Origin: Candidatus Alloclostridium intestinigallinarum | Lineage (GTDB): Bacteria; Bacillota; Clostridia; Christensenellales; UBA3700 | Reading direction: 5' to 3' | Length of the DNA stretch: 64,000 nt | Assembly (NCBI GenBank): GCA_904382605.1 | Contig: CAJFJA010000005.1 | Coordinates: 87,483-151,482 of the forward strand | Shown: piece by piece, positions 45,053-53,333 of the stretch | How the letters are laid out: each line of letters opens with the position of its first letter | Numbering within the stretch: position 1 is the stretch's first letter | Notes under the pieces: generated by a model | Database searches by the model: none | What the model saw: only the letters and a program-made list of their open reading frames with translations | Told to the model about the DNA's origin: nothing | Position numbers and translations under genes: made by a program

Positions 45053-46477
45053 ATGGCAAAACGTAAAATAATTTTACCCGTTGCGATAATTGCGGTAATA
45101 GCGGTTGCTGTCGTCGGATTTGCCGCCTGCGCGCCCAGCTCTTATTCGACCATGAGCCCCGCGTTGCAGGACTATTACGGCGACTACGGCGAATATTACA
45201 ACAATATCGTAAAATCGGGACGCGTGCGCTATCAGGACGCGGAAACAGGGCTTTACGGCTATCTCGATTCGGGCGGCAACGTGGCTATTCCGGCAAAATA
45301 TACTTCCGCGCGCGCTTTCGGCGACGGCTTTGCGGCGGTCGCGCTTGACGGCAATTACGCGCTTATAGACGAAGACGGGAACGTCATTGCGGGATATTTC
45401 GATTCCGTCACCGCAACCCCCGCCGGCGTCATAGTGCTCAAGGACGGCAAATACGGCGTTTATAACAAGGACGGCGAAGTGCTGCCCGTTACCTACGACG
45501 GCATTAAGGCGAATTATTCCACCTATATTATAGAAAAGGTCGGAAAGTACGGACTTGCAAGCCTTTCGGGAGAAGTGCTTATTCAGCCGCAGTACGACGA
45601 GGCGATTGCGATGGACGATATAGGAGAGGATTTTGCTGTCAGTGGCGGCGGACTGATTATGTTTGGCGATAATGAGAGTGGAAAGGTAATATATGTTGAT
45701 TCGGACGGGAATACTCTCAAAACGTTATATTTGGGAGATACCCAGGATTCTGCCATATGTTATTTGGGGTTTGATAAGTATATGATAAGTTATGTAACCT
45801 ATAATTCTTCGGGTGTACCGGTAGAAACAACAGGTATCTATGAAGACGATCTTACCACATTAATTGCCGAACTTCCGGAAGGTACTTATCCTATCCCTAA
45901 TTACAATATGCTAGATAAAAACAGGATAATTTTAAATAAAGATGGGGGTGGAGGCTCTGTTATTTATAATATAGAAACGGGAGAGGCGGAGGTTTCGAAG
46001 TGCTATTCGCTTGCTGAAAATGTAAGTGTTCCCGGAAGATTTTACCATATCTTAGAGGAAAATGGGGCTTACAATACTTATTGTAACGGTGAAGTCGTAC
46101 TCACGCTTACTTACGAGGAGCTGCAAAGTATTAAGATAGTAAGCGGCACTTTCCGCGACTATGCCTACAATACCATGACCAATACGCTTACCGATTTGCT
46201 TACGGGCGAACAGCTTACCCTTTCGCGCGAGATAGTGGACGTTACGGCGGCGGAAGAGGGGTTGTTCGCGGTGAAAAACGCGGCGGGAGATATGGCGGTA
46301 TGCGCCAAGAACGGCGATATGCTCAGCCCCTTCTGCTATGACAGCGACAGCGTAGACGTTATGGCGGACGGCTTTATCGGCGTGAGAAACGTAAACGGAA
46401 GGAGCGTTTACGAATGGCGCGGGTTTGACGGCAATCTTATTTTAAGAACTGCCGAAATGCATATATATGCAAACTGA
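45053..46477 (+). CDS. WG-repeat lipoprotein 2, with an A+T-rich mosaic patch
   Basis: Product of 474 residues with GGGAGGT before the ATG and a lipobox (GFAAC). WG-type repeats include GLYGYLDSGGNVAIPAKY, KYGVYNKDGEVLPVTYDG and KYGLASLSGEVLIQPQYDE. From about 45630 to 46085 the codon choice shifts sharply to A/T-ending codons (GAT, TTA, AAT, TAT), while both flanks use G/C-ending codons like the neighbouring genes. The frame is open throughout. This looks like a replaced segment, by recombination with a divergent copy. Otherwise like its paralogues. Confidence 0.85.
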   Translation: MAKRKIILPVAIIAVIAVAVVGFAACAPSSYSTMSPALQDYYGDYGEYYNNIVKSGRVRYQDAETGLYGYLDSGGNVAIPAKYTSARAFGDGFAAVALDGNYALIDEDGNVIAGYFDSVTATPAGVIVLKDGKYGVYNKDGEVLPVTYDGIKANYSTYIIEKVGKYGLASLSGEVLIQPQYDEAIAMDDIGEDFAVSGGGLIMFGDNESGKVIYVDSDGNTLKTLYLGDTQDSAICYLGFDKYMISYVTYNSSGVPVETTGIYEDDLTTLIAELPEGTYPIPNYNMLDKNRIILNKDGGGGSVIYNIETGEAEVSKCYSLAENVSVPGRFYHILEENGAYNTYCNGEVVLTLTYEELQSIKIVSGTFRDYAYNTMTNTLTDLLTGEQLTLSREIVDVTAAEEGLFAVKNAAGDMAVCAKNGDMLSPFCYDSDSVDVMADGFIGVRNVNGRSVYEWRGFDGNLILRTAEMHIYAN

Positions 46478-46492
46478 TAAGGAGAAGCAGGC

Positions 46493-47839
46493 ATGAAGAG
46501 AAAGAATATCATAATATCCCTTGCAATCGTGCTGTGCGTCGTCGTTGCGCTCACGGGCGTGCTTGCGGCGTGCAACGATACCGTGAACGACAATATGTTC
46601 TCGGCGGGCAAGCTGGCTGTGCAGAAAGACGGGCTTTGGGGCTATATGGACGGCAGCGGCGAAATGGTTATCGACGCGCAGTATGACACGGCAACGCCCT
46701 TCTGCGGCAATTACGCGGTGGTGACGCTCGGCGATAAGGTAATGCTTATAGACGGGGAAGGCAACGAATTCATGGAGCTTTCCGGCGTCGGCATCGTCGC
46801 CAGTGAAGACGGCACGCGCCTTGCCGTAAGTGAAAAGAATACCGCGCTTATGGGCGTGCTGGACACCGGCAGCGGAGAATGGGTGGTCAGACCCATGTAC
46901 GATGAAATATATTTCACAAAGGGCGGACAGATAATCGTAAGAATGGGCGCTTGTTACGGTATGCTTGCCGCGGACGGCACGCAGCTGTATCCCGTTGAAT
47001 ACGAATATGCTTCCGGCGACAACGCCGTGGCGCTTTACAAAAGTACGGAAGACGGCGTGGAACTTGTTCTGACAGATCCCTCCACGGGCGCGGAAACGGA
47101 AAAACTTACGCGTACGGGCGTTACCGTGGGCGTATTGCAGGGTTCGAAAAGCGTGCTGTATTACGGCTATATGGACGAAAACGGCAATAATATCCGCGTC
47201 GTGCCCGGCAACGAAAATGCGTACGATTCTTCGACTTCGTACGTGACCGCCGCCTACGACAATGTGCTGTATGTGGAGAAAAGAACGGAAGGCGCCGCCA
47301 CGGGCACTTTCGAACTGCAAAAGGCGGACGGCACTGCGATAGCCGAAGGGACGTATACCGGCAATATCTACAACGAAAATACCAACACCCTCGTCCTTAC
47401 TGTGGACGGCGGGGAAAACGGCACGTCCTATCTGCTGGTAGATACGCTTGCGGCGGCGGTACAGACGTACGACGGCACGGGATTCGTGCGCGCGCTTGAC
47501 GGCAGTCTGTGGCTTGCAAACGCGGACGGAACTTCCCTGAAACAGTTCGGTGAGGGCGGCGGCGAGATAGCGCTCGACCTGCCTTCCGGTGCGCGGCTGA
47601 AACAGCTTGTAAGCGCGTCCGCGTACACCACTTATAACGCGGGCGTATACACGTTTGTAAAGGACGGTACGGACGCAGTAGTTCTGCCCCTCGGCACAAA
47701 AGAAGTAATCGTCGACCCCGAAGGAAAGTATATTCTCGCATACAGCAAAGAAGAATATTGGGCGGTATATAAGACCGACGGAACGCCCGTGTTCGGATAC
47801 GACGCGGAAATAACCCTGGTAATGCCCGCTTCGATTTAA
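46493..47839 (+). CDS. WG-repeat lipoprotein 3
   Basis: Product of 448 residues. AAGGAG precedes the ATG. The signal peptide ends LTGVLAAC, and the mature part starts NDTVNDNMFSAGKLAVQ. The first WG repeat is GLWGYMDGSGEMVIDAQYD, followed by ATPFCGNYAVV. The N-terminal parts of this protein and of paralogue 5 (NDTVTDDMFRGG) are very close, so they are recent relatives. Expected to be anchored outside the membrane. Function unknown. Confidence 0.87.
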   Translation: MKRKNIIISLAIVLCVVVALTGVLAACNDTVNDNMFSAGKLAVQKDGLWGYMDGSGEMVIDAQYDTATPFCGNYAVVTLGDKVMLIDGEGNEFMELSGVGIVASEDGTRLAVSEKNTALMGVLDTGSGEWVVRPMYDEIYFTKGGQIIVRMGACYGMLAADGTQLYPVEYEYASGDNAVALYKSTEDGVELVLTDPSTGAETEKLTRTGVTVGVLQGSKSVLYYGYMDENGNNIRVVPGNENAYDSSTSYVTAAYDNVLYVEKRTEGAATGTFELQKADGTAIAEGTYTGNIYNENTNTLVLTVDGGENGTSYLLVDTLAAAVQTYDGTGFVRALDGSLWLANADGTSLKQFGEGGGEIALDLPSGARLKQLVSASAYTTYNAGVYTFVKDGTDAVVLPLGTKEVIVDPEGKYILAYSKEEYWAVYKTDGTPVFGYDAEITLVMPASI

Positions 47840-47860
47840 CCGCGGGAAAAAGGAGGCCGT

Positions 47861-49282
47861 ATGAAAAGAAAGATGATTTTACCCGCCGTCGTCCTGCTGC
47901 TTGCCGCCGCGCTTACGGGCGTGCTTGCGGCGTGCGCGGATAAGACGGAGAACACGGGAGTATTCGCCTCCGGCGCCGTTCCCGTGCAGGACGTGTACGG
48001 CAACTGGGGATATGCCGACAGCAACGGAGAAGTGCTGATTCCCTGCGAGTACCGCTCTGCCACCGCGTTCCGCGGCGGCTATGCGGCGGTAGAGGCGGCG
48101 GCAGGAGTGTGGTACGTCATAAACACGTCCGGCGAGCGCGTACAGGGACCTTTTGCGTCAGTGCGAATATTCGGCGACAGCGCGGTGTTTGAAGATTACA
48201 AGACGCACGAGTATTATTTCTACACCTTCTCCACCGGCGAACGGGGAGAAGGGTTCGACGGCTACGTATACGACGCCGAAAACGGATTCGTACGCACCGT
48301 GACAAGTACGGACGACAACGTCGGCGGCAGAGTTTTGGAATACCGCGCGGTTAAGGACGGCGTCGTCGCCGGCGACGGCACGGCGTACTATTTGACGGGC
48401 AACGACGTGTTTTACGAGCTGGGCGGAAAAGTGCTTACCGGCAGGAGAACAGGCTCTTCCCGCTACGATTTCACTCTGCTCGACATCGCGGAAGGTACGA
48501 CAACCGCATACGCGGACGCGTCGGTCGCGGAGCGTGATTTTGCCGTCCCGGATACAGAAAAGCTGAACTACATAGTATTGTCTTCGACAAACGCGGAGAC
48601 GGGTGAAACGAATAACTCGTTCATCTCCTCCGCCGCAGCGGAACCGGGCGTGGCGGACGTTGCGAGAATAGACGGCACGGACGGGCTGACCTATGTGCGC
48701 ATATCCTATGCCGACGGACAGACCGCCGACAAGTATATGCTGTTTTCCGCGGAAGAAGTTCTGTGCGAACTTGCAGGCGACGGTCTGACGTGCGTCGGCG
48801 AAGCGTTCTTCTCCCTGCAGGACGGAACGTATACGTTCTATACCGAAGAAGGAAAATTCACGCACAAGCCCGCGCCTGCGGCGGACACTACAATGAGTGT
48901 GGCGGACTGCGCGTTTATCGGCGGTTCGACGCTCGTAGTGACTTACGGGGTGGAAAATTCCGCAAGCGGCGAAACCTACACGCAGAAAGCGGCGTTCACT
49001 TCCGCGGGAGTGACGGATTTGCAGATGTTCGAAGATATGAATCTGACGGTTACCGATGCGGCGGACGGCTTTTTCGTCGTGCGCAATAACGGCACGGGCA
49101 GATACGGCGTTGCAGACCTTTCGGGAAGTATCGTTGCAGAAACCGTATACACGGGCGTCCGTCCCCTTGAAGGAGGCTTCTGGGCGGTGAAGATGGGCGG
49201 CGCGGAGAGCGTTTACAAGACGGGTACGGGAGAACTGATGCCCTTCGTATTCTCCGCGGTATGTCCCGAGGAGGCGTTATGA
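47861..49282 (+). CDS. WG-repeat lipoprotein 4
   Basis: Product of 473 residues with AAAGGAGG before the ATG. Lipobox LTGVLAAC, then a short spacer and a WG repeat NWGYADSNGEVLIPCEYRS followed by ATAFRGGYAAV. Near the C-terminus a second type of repeat reads GRYGVADLSGSIVAETVY. It overlaps the next gene by four bases (ATGA), which suggests coupled translation and co-expression of the cluster. Function unknown. Confidence 0.87.
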   Translation: MKRKMILPAVVLLLAAALTGVLAACADKTENTGVFASGAVPVQDVYGNWGYADSNGEVLIPCEYRSATAFRGGYAAVEAAAGVWYVINTSGERVQGPFASVRIFGDSAVFEDYKTHEYYFYTFSTGERGEGFDGYVYDAENGFVRTVTSTDDNVGGRVLEYRAVKDGVVAGDGTAYYLTGNDVFYELGGKVLTGRRTGSSRYDFTLLDIAEGTTTAYADASVAERDFAVPDTEKLNYIVLSSTNAETGETNNSFISSAAAEPGVADVARIDGTDGLTYVRISYADGQTADKYMLFSAEEVLCELAGDGLTCVGEAFFSLQDGTYTFYTEEGKFTHKPAPAADTTMSVADCAFIGGSTLVVTYGVENSASGETYTQKAAFTSAGVTDLQMFEDMNLTVTDAADGFFVVRNNGTGRYGVADLSGSIVAETVYTGVRPLEGGFWAVKMGGAESVYKTGTGELMPFVFSAVCPEEAL

Positions 49283-50742
49283 AGAAGAAATTGTTTATTG
49301 TGATAGCGGCGCTCGCGCTCGTGGCGGTATTGTGCGGAACGCTTGCGGCGTGCAACGACACCGTTACGGACGATATGTTCCGCGGCGGTCTGCTGATAGC
49401 TATTGATACCGACGGCAATATCGGAGCGGTCAATTCCAAGGGCGAAACGGTAATCCCCTTCTCCTATTCGATGATACTGCCTTTCTGCGGCGAGTACAGC
49501 TATGCTTCGTACGACCGCGGCGACAGTTACGGATTGTTCCTTATCGACAAGGAGGGCAACAGGGCGGAAGGACCGGAAGCTATGCTGGACGCGAACGGCG
49601 ACGAGCCTTCCTACACCGAAGGATACATGGCTTTGCGTGATAAAAAAACGGAGCTGTGGGGAATAATGGATATGAACGCCGCAAAATGGAGCGTCAGTCC
49701 CGTATACGATAAAGCCGCGATATACGGCAATATCGCCGTAACGGAGATGGGCGGCGTTACCGCGGTCGTAAAATGCGACGGAACCGCCGTGGCAAGCGGG
49801 GACGACGCCGTTGCCGGCGAAGATTATATTCTGCTGTTCGACTCCGAAGCGGAACAGATGAAGAGCAGCGTAAAGGTAATATCGGCAGCTGACGGCAGTA
49901 TATCCGCCGAGGTTGCGGATATAGACATAGTCGGCGCATACGGCGGCAGTGAAGCGCCCGGATATACGGTCAGGTCCGTGGACGAGGGCGGCGTTGAAAC
50001 GACCACCACCCGTTTCGCGGGCAGCGATTACGCCGTTACTTCCACCGGAGATACGGGAGAATGGGTGGAACAGGTGTGGAACAACCTCGTGCTTACCGCG
50101 GGCGAGAACGCGGAAGGGGAAGCGGTCTACACAATCCGCGACATACACGGCAACAGCGTGCTTGAAGGCGTTACGGGCGCCGCGTACGTAGTTCAGACAA
50201 TCAGCCGCGCGGACGGAATCGACGAAAAGATAGTCTATGCCGAAACGCTCGACGGCAGCGGTGAAACGGTTGCGCACTACATAGACGCAGTCACCGCGAC
50301 CGAGATAGTTCTGCCGGCGGATACGGCGTTCGGCGATATCGAATTGTTCCGCGACTCGGAAACGGAAGCCCTGTACGGATTTGCGCAGGGACGCGTATAT
50401 TCGCTCGTTACCGACGACGGCAGCGGAGCGCACTCCTCTTCAACGGAAGTATTGGTTGAAAACGCGGATATTCTGGAAGTTCAGGGTATATCCGCCGGCA
50501 GGTATCTGATTTACGGCGACGTAAGGGGCGTCCATATGGCGGACTTGCAGACGTCGGAAGACATAGCTTCCGCCGGGCTTAAAGGCGCCGTGCTGTACCA
50601 TCCCGGATACGCCGTGGTTATAAACGTGTCGGGACAGACGCAGGGCAATCTTTCCACCCGTCTTACTATGTATAAATTCGGTGAAAGCGGGCTTGAAAGT
50701 ATGTTTGAAATCGACGATATAGCCGGTTTTTACCTGCTGTAA
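49279..50742 (+). CDS. WG-repeat lipoprotein 5
   Basis: Product of 487 residues. I use ATG 49279, six bases or so after GAGGAGG and overlapping the previous stop, instead of the in-frame ATG at 49261. The signal peptide ends CGTLAAC. The WG core is altered: NIGAVNSKGETVIPFSYSM in place of GLWGY, and LWGIMDMNAAKWSVSPVYD further on. It is the last gene of the cluster, and a strong terminator follows. Function unknown. Confidence 0.86.
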   Translation: MKKKLFIVIAALALVAVLCGTLAACNDTVTDDMFRGGLLIAIDTDGNIGAVNSKGETVIPFSYSMILPFCGEYSYASYDRGDSYGLFLIDKEGNRAEGPEAMLDANGDEPSYTEGYMALRDKKTELWGIMDMNAAKWSVSPVYDKAAIYGNIAVTEMGGVTAVVKCDGTAVASGDDAVAGEDYILLFDSEAEQMKSSVKVISAADGSISAEVADIDIVGAYGGSEAPGYTVRSVDEGGVETTTTRFAGSDYAVTSTGDTGEWVEQVWNNLVLTAGENAEGEAVYTIRDIHGNSVLEGVTGAAYVVQTISRADGIDEKIVYAETLDGSGETVAHYIDAVTATEIVLPADTAFGDIELFRDSETEALYGFAQGRVYSLVTDDGSGAHSSSTEVLVENADILEVQGISAGRYLIYGDVRGVHMADLQTSEDIASAGLKGAVLYHPGYAVVINVSGQTQGNLSTRLTMYKFGESGLESMFEIDDIAGFYLL

Positions 50743-50750
50743 CAGATTGA

Positions 50751-50784
50751 AAAAAGCGCCGCCCCGCCTGAGGGGCGGCTTTTT
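50751..50784 (+). terminator. Terminator of the WG-repeat cluster
   Basis: GCCGCCCC/GGGGCGGC with loop GCCTGA lies between an A-run and a run of five T. Confidence 0.92.
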
Positions 50785-50819
50785 CAAGCGGTAAAACGGC
50801 GTTTTGATAAAATTCCGTC

Positions 50820-50848
50820 TTGTCAAAACGCGGTTTATATGGTAAAAT
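50820..50848 (+). promoter_or_regulatory. Promoter of malQ
   Basis: TTGTCA (50820-50825) and TAAAAT (50843-50848) are 17 bases apart. The leader to ATG 50955 is about 100 bases and GC-rich. Confidence 0.7.
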
Positions 50849-50954
50849 GACTTCGGAATACCCGTTCGCGCCCTGCGCGGCGTAAACGCCGCGGCGGGGA
50901 AATGCGGCAAAGCGTTAAAAGCCGGGCACGGGTAAAAGGGGAAATAAGGGGATT

Positions 50955-52460
50955 ATGAAAGAATTTACAAGATCTGCGGGCGTACTTCTGAATATATCTT
51001 CTCTGCCTTCGCCTTACGGAATAGGCGGATTCGGCAGGGAAACGGACGATATGTGCGACTTTTTGTTGCGCGGCGGTTTTCATTACTGGCAGATTCTGCC
51101 GCTGAACACCGTGGGGCTGGGCGATTCGCCCTATTCGGGCACGAGCGCGTTTGCCGGCAACTATCTTTATATAGATCCGGAAAAGCTGGCTGAGGACGGG
51201 GCTATAACGCGTGCCGACGCGCACGCGGCGGAATATCCGGGCGAGCCGTACAGCGTGGATTACGCCTTTTGCAGGGCAAGTAAGCGCGCCGTGGTGCGCA
51301 AGGCTTTCGAATCGGGCGTTTACGCGCACGGGGATATAGAAAAATACCGCCGCGACAACGCCGGATGGCTGGACGATTACGCGCTGTATATGTCCGTAAA
51401 GGACATGATGGGCGGACTGCCCTGGTGGCGCTGGGACGAAGAGTATCTCCGCCGCGAAAAACACGCCCTGGACGCCGTGCGCGGAAGCGAGGAGTACGCA
51501 TACTATGTATTCGAACAGTTTCTGTTCGACCGCCAGTGGGCGCAGGTGCGCAAAAAGCTCGCGTCGCGCGGAATAAGCATAATAGGCGATATGCCCATGT
51601 ACGTCAGCCACGACAGCGCGGACGTGTGGGCGCACCCCGACATTTTCCGCCTGGACAAGGACATGAATCCCGCCGCGGTCGCGGGAGTTCCGCCCGATTA
51701 TTTCAGCGCGGACGGACAGCTTTGGGGCAATCCCCTCTACGATATCGAAAGGCTGAAAAAGACGGGGTACAAGTGGTGGCTTGAAAGGCTGGAACGCGCC
51801 ATGAGCTGGTACGACGTACTGCGCATCGACCATTTCCGCGCGTTCAGCAGATATTGGAGCGTGCCCGCCGGTTCCGAAACCGCCAGGGAAGGAAAGTGGG
51901 AAAAAGGTCTGGGCATGGAATTTTTGAAAAAGGTATTCGCCGCCATGCCGGAAGCGCGCTTTATAGCGGAAGATCTGGGTATCATCGACGACGGGGTGCG
52001 CGAACTTTTGCAAAAGAGCGGTCTGCCCGGAATGAGGGTCATGCAGTTCGGATTCGAGGACGGCGACAGTATCCACCTGCCGCATAATTTCGACAGGTTC
52101 TGCATCGGCTATACCGCCACCCACGACAACAACACTACTTTGGGCTGGCTGCAGCAGCTGCCCGAAAACGTGCGCGATTACGTCCTGCGCTATATCCGCT
52201 GCAACTCCTTCGGCTGGAGCAGCGGCGGTTACGGCTGCAAGTCCACGAAGGCTTTTTACAGAAAACTTGCCGAAAGCAGCTGCGTGCTGGCAATCGTGCC
52301 TTTCCAGGATATGTGCGGATTCGGAGCGGACTGCCGTATGAACACTCCCGGCGTGGCTGACGGCAACTGGAAATACCGCGCCACCTACGAAAATCTCGAA
52401 GGTGTGGACTGCGCGTTTTTCAATGAAATAAACAGCCTTTACGGCAGGAACAGAAGTTGA
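50955..52460 (+). CDS. malQ: 4-alpha-glucanotransferase (amylomaltase)
   Basis: Product of 501 residues of the GH77 family, which moves maltosyl and longer glucan units between alpha-1,4-glucans in the cytoplasm. Family signatures include RSAGVLLNISSLPSPYGIG at the N-terminus, WQILPLNTVGLGDSPYSGTS, GDMPMYVSHDSADVW, the catalytic nucleophile region LRIDHFRAF, and FIAEDLG with the acid/base Glu. Length is normal. A start on AAGGGGA is supported. The last codon overlaps the start of a small transferase gene (TTGA). It fits intracellular use of starch or glycogen fragments. Confidence 0.97.
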   Translation: MKEFTRSAGVLLNISSLPSPYGIGGFGRETDDMCDFLLRGGFHYWQILPLNTVGLGDSPYSGTSAFAGNYLYIDPEKLAEDGAITRADAHAAEYPGEPYSVDYAFCRASKRAVVRKAFESGVYAHGDIEKYRRDNAGWLDDYALYMSVKDMMGGLPWWRWDEEYLRREKHALDAVRGSEEYAYYVFEQFLFDRQWAQVRKKLASRGISIIGDMPMYVSHDSADVWAHPDIFRLDKDMNPAAVAGVPPDYFSADGQLWGNPLYDIERLKKTGYKWWLERLERAMSWYDVLRIDHFRAFSRYWSVPAGSETAREGKWEKGLGMEFLKKVFAAMPEARFIAEDLGIIDDGVRELLQKSGLPGMRVMQFGFEDGDSIHLPHNFDRFCIGYTATHDNNTTLGWLQQLPENVRDYVLRYIRCNSFGWSSGGYGCKSTKAFYRKLAESSCVLAIVPFQDMCGFGADCRMNTPGVADGNWKYRATYENLEGVDCAFFNEINSLYGRNRS

Positions 52461-52897
52461 TCGACTTTAAGGACTTTACGCTTTATATCCGTGAAAATTC
52501 AGACTCCGCCGCGGCAGTGCGCGAATGTCTGGGCGCGGAACTCTCCCACACGGAAGACGGCGCTCCTTTGGCGGAAGGCTTTACCTTGTCCCTTTCCGAT
52601 ACGGCGAACCTCACTTTTCTCGCCGTATCCAAACGGGGCGGAAAAATAGGCGTGGACGCGGAACTTCTTTCGCGCACTCCGCCGCCCGGTTTTTCTTCCG
52701 TATTCGAATGGACGGACCTTGAAGCCTACTGCAAGGCGAGCGGGGAAAACCTGTTCGCGCTTGCCAAAAATCCGCCCGACCTTTCAAAAATTCCGGATAT
52801 TGAAATTACAAGAATCACTACTCACGGCTGCGCCGTAAGCGTAGCGGCAACGTGGGACGTTGCATCCCTTAACCGCACTGAAGTGACAGAAGTATGA
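52457..52897 (+). CDS. Very short Sfp-like phosphopantetheinyl transferase
   Basis: Product of 146 residues from a TTG that overlaps the malQ stop by four bases, with AGGAA upstream. The central FTLSLSDTANLTFLAVS followed by GKIGVDAELLSR matches the strand and metal-binding GxDxE region of Sfp-type transferases (here GVDAE). WTDLEAYCKASGENLF corresponds to the W-x-KEAxxKxxG motif, with the usual Lys-Glu replaced by Leu-Glu. Sfp proteins have about 220 residues, so this is a reduced form. The last 15 or so residues come from a stretch that repeats at 12590-12611, so repeat sequence seems to have replaced the original end. Activity is uncertain. ACP (43210) is a possible substrate. Confidence 0.6.
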   Translation: MIDFKDFTLYIRENSDSAAAVRECLGAELSHTEDGAPLAEGFTLSLSDTANLTFLAVSKRGGKIGVDAELLSRTPPPGFSSVFEWTDLEAYCKASGENLFALAKNPPDLSKIPDIEITRITTHGCAVSVAATWDVASLNRTEVTEV

Positions 52898-52907
52898 TTG
52901 ATAGTAT

Positions 52908-53080
52908 CATCTTCGCAACACTTTGGCTTTTATATTATGATAAAGCGCGGCAAAGGCGGCGAGCCGCCGGGAGCGTGTGACGCTCCACCCATTATTATGC
53001 CTTGAAGTAGCAAGAATATGTTTTTATAGCATTATCTTCGCACCTCTTTGGCTTTTACATTATGATAAAGCGCGGCAAAA
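52908..53080 (+). repeat. Repeated leader modules with GC-rich module A
   Basis: A block of about 45 bases (CTTCGCA...TTTGGCTTTTA...TATGATAAAGCGCGGCAAA) occurs at 52910 and again at 53034. The first copy runs into GGCGGCGAGCCGCC and a second inverted repeat GGAGCGTGTGACGCTCC. The second runs into the structured element at 53070. The same order of modules occurs in reverse orientation at 9745-9960. No gene is seen here. Confidence 0.7.
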
Positions 53081-53327
53081 TCGCATTTTGCCAAGCGTAA
53101 CCTCTAAAATTCGCTGTGCGGATTTTCCCGTAAGGGCGGAAAGGGTGAATTTTCGCGCAAAAGGCAAGTTTGCCATAATATAAACTTTGCGCGAAAAGAA
53201 GGGAGAACCGACCCTCAAGCGTAGTGAATGGGTGGGTTCTCCCTTGACACGTAAGCGCAAAATGCCGCGCGTATACTTTGTATGTTTTTGTATTTGATTT
53301 ATCACGCGGCATTTTCATTCGGCGCTT
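53070..53327 (+). repeat. Structured intergenic element, module B, copy 1
   Basis: Four or five hairpins in a row: GGCAAAATCGCATTTTGCC, AAAATTCGC-TGT-GCGGATTTT (53106-53126), CCC-GTAA-GGG, TTCGCGCAAA...TTTGCGCGAA, and AAGGGAGAACC...GGTTCTCCCTT (53199-53245). A last hairpin AAAATGCCGCG...CGCGGCATTTT follows, and the block ends TTTCATTCGGCGCTTA, seven bases before the stop codon of the minus-strand gene. The stems differ from copy 2 by paired changes. Short open frames through it are not conserved as protein. Confidence 0.75.
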
Positions 53328-53333
53328 AAAAAT

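Noticed and set aside
52977..53183. Possible small protein, with a similar frame at 57086-57292
   Set aside because: The two frames share a stretch only because they cross the same repeat. The differences change amino acids but preserve base pairing, so the structure and not the protein is kept.
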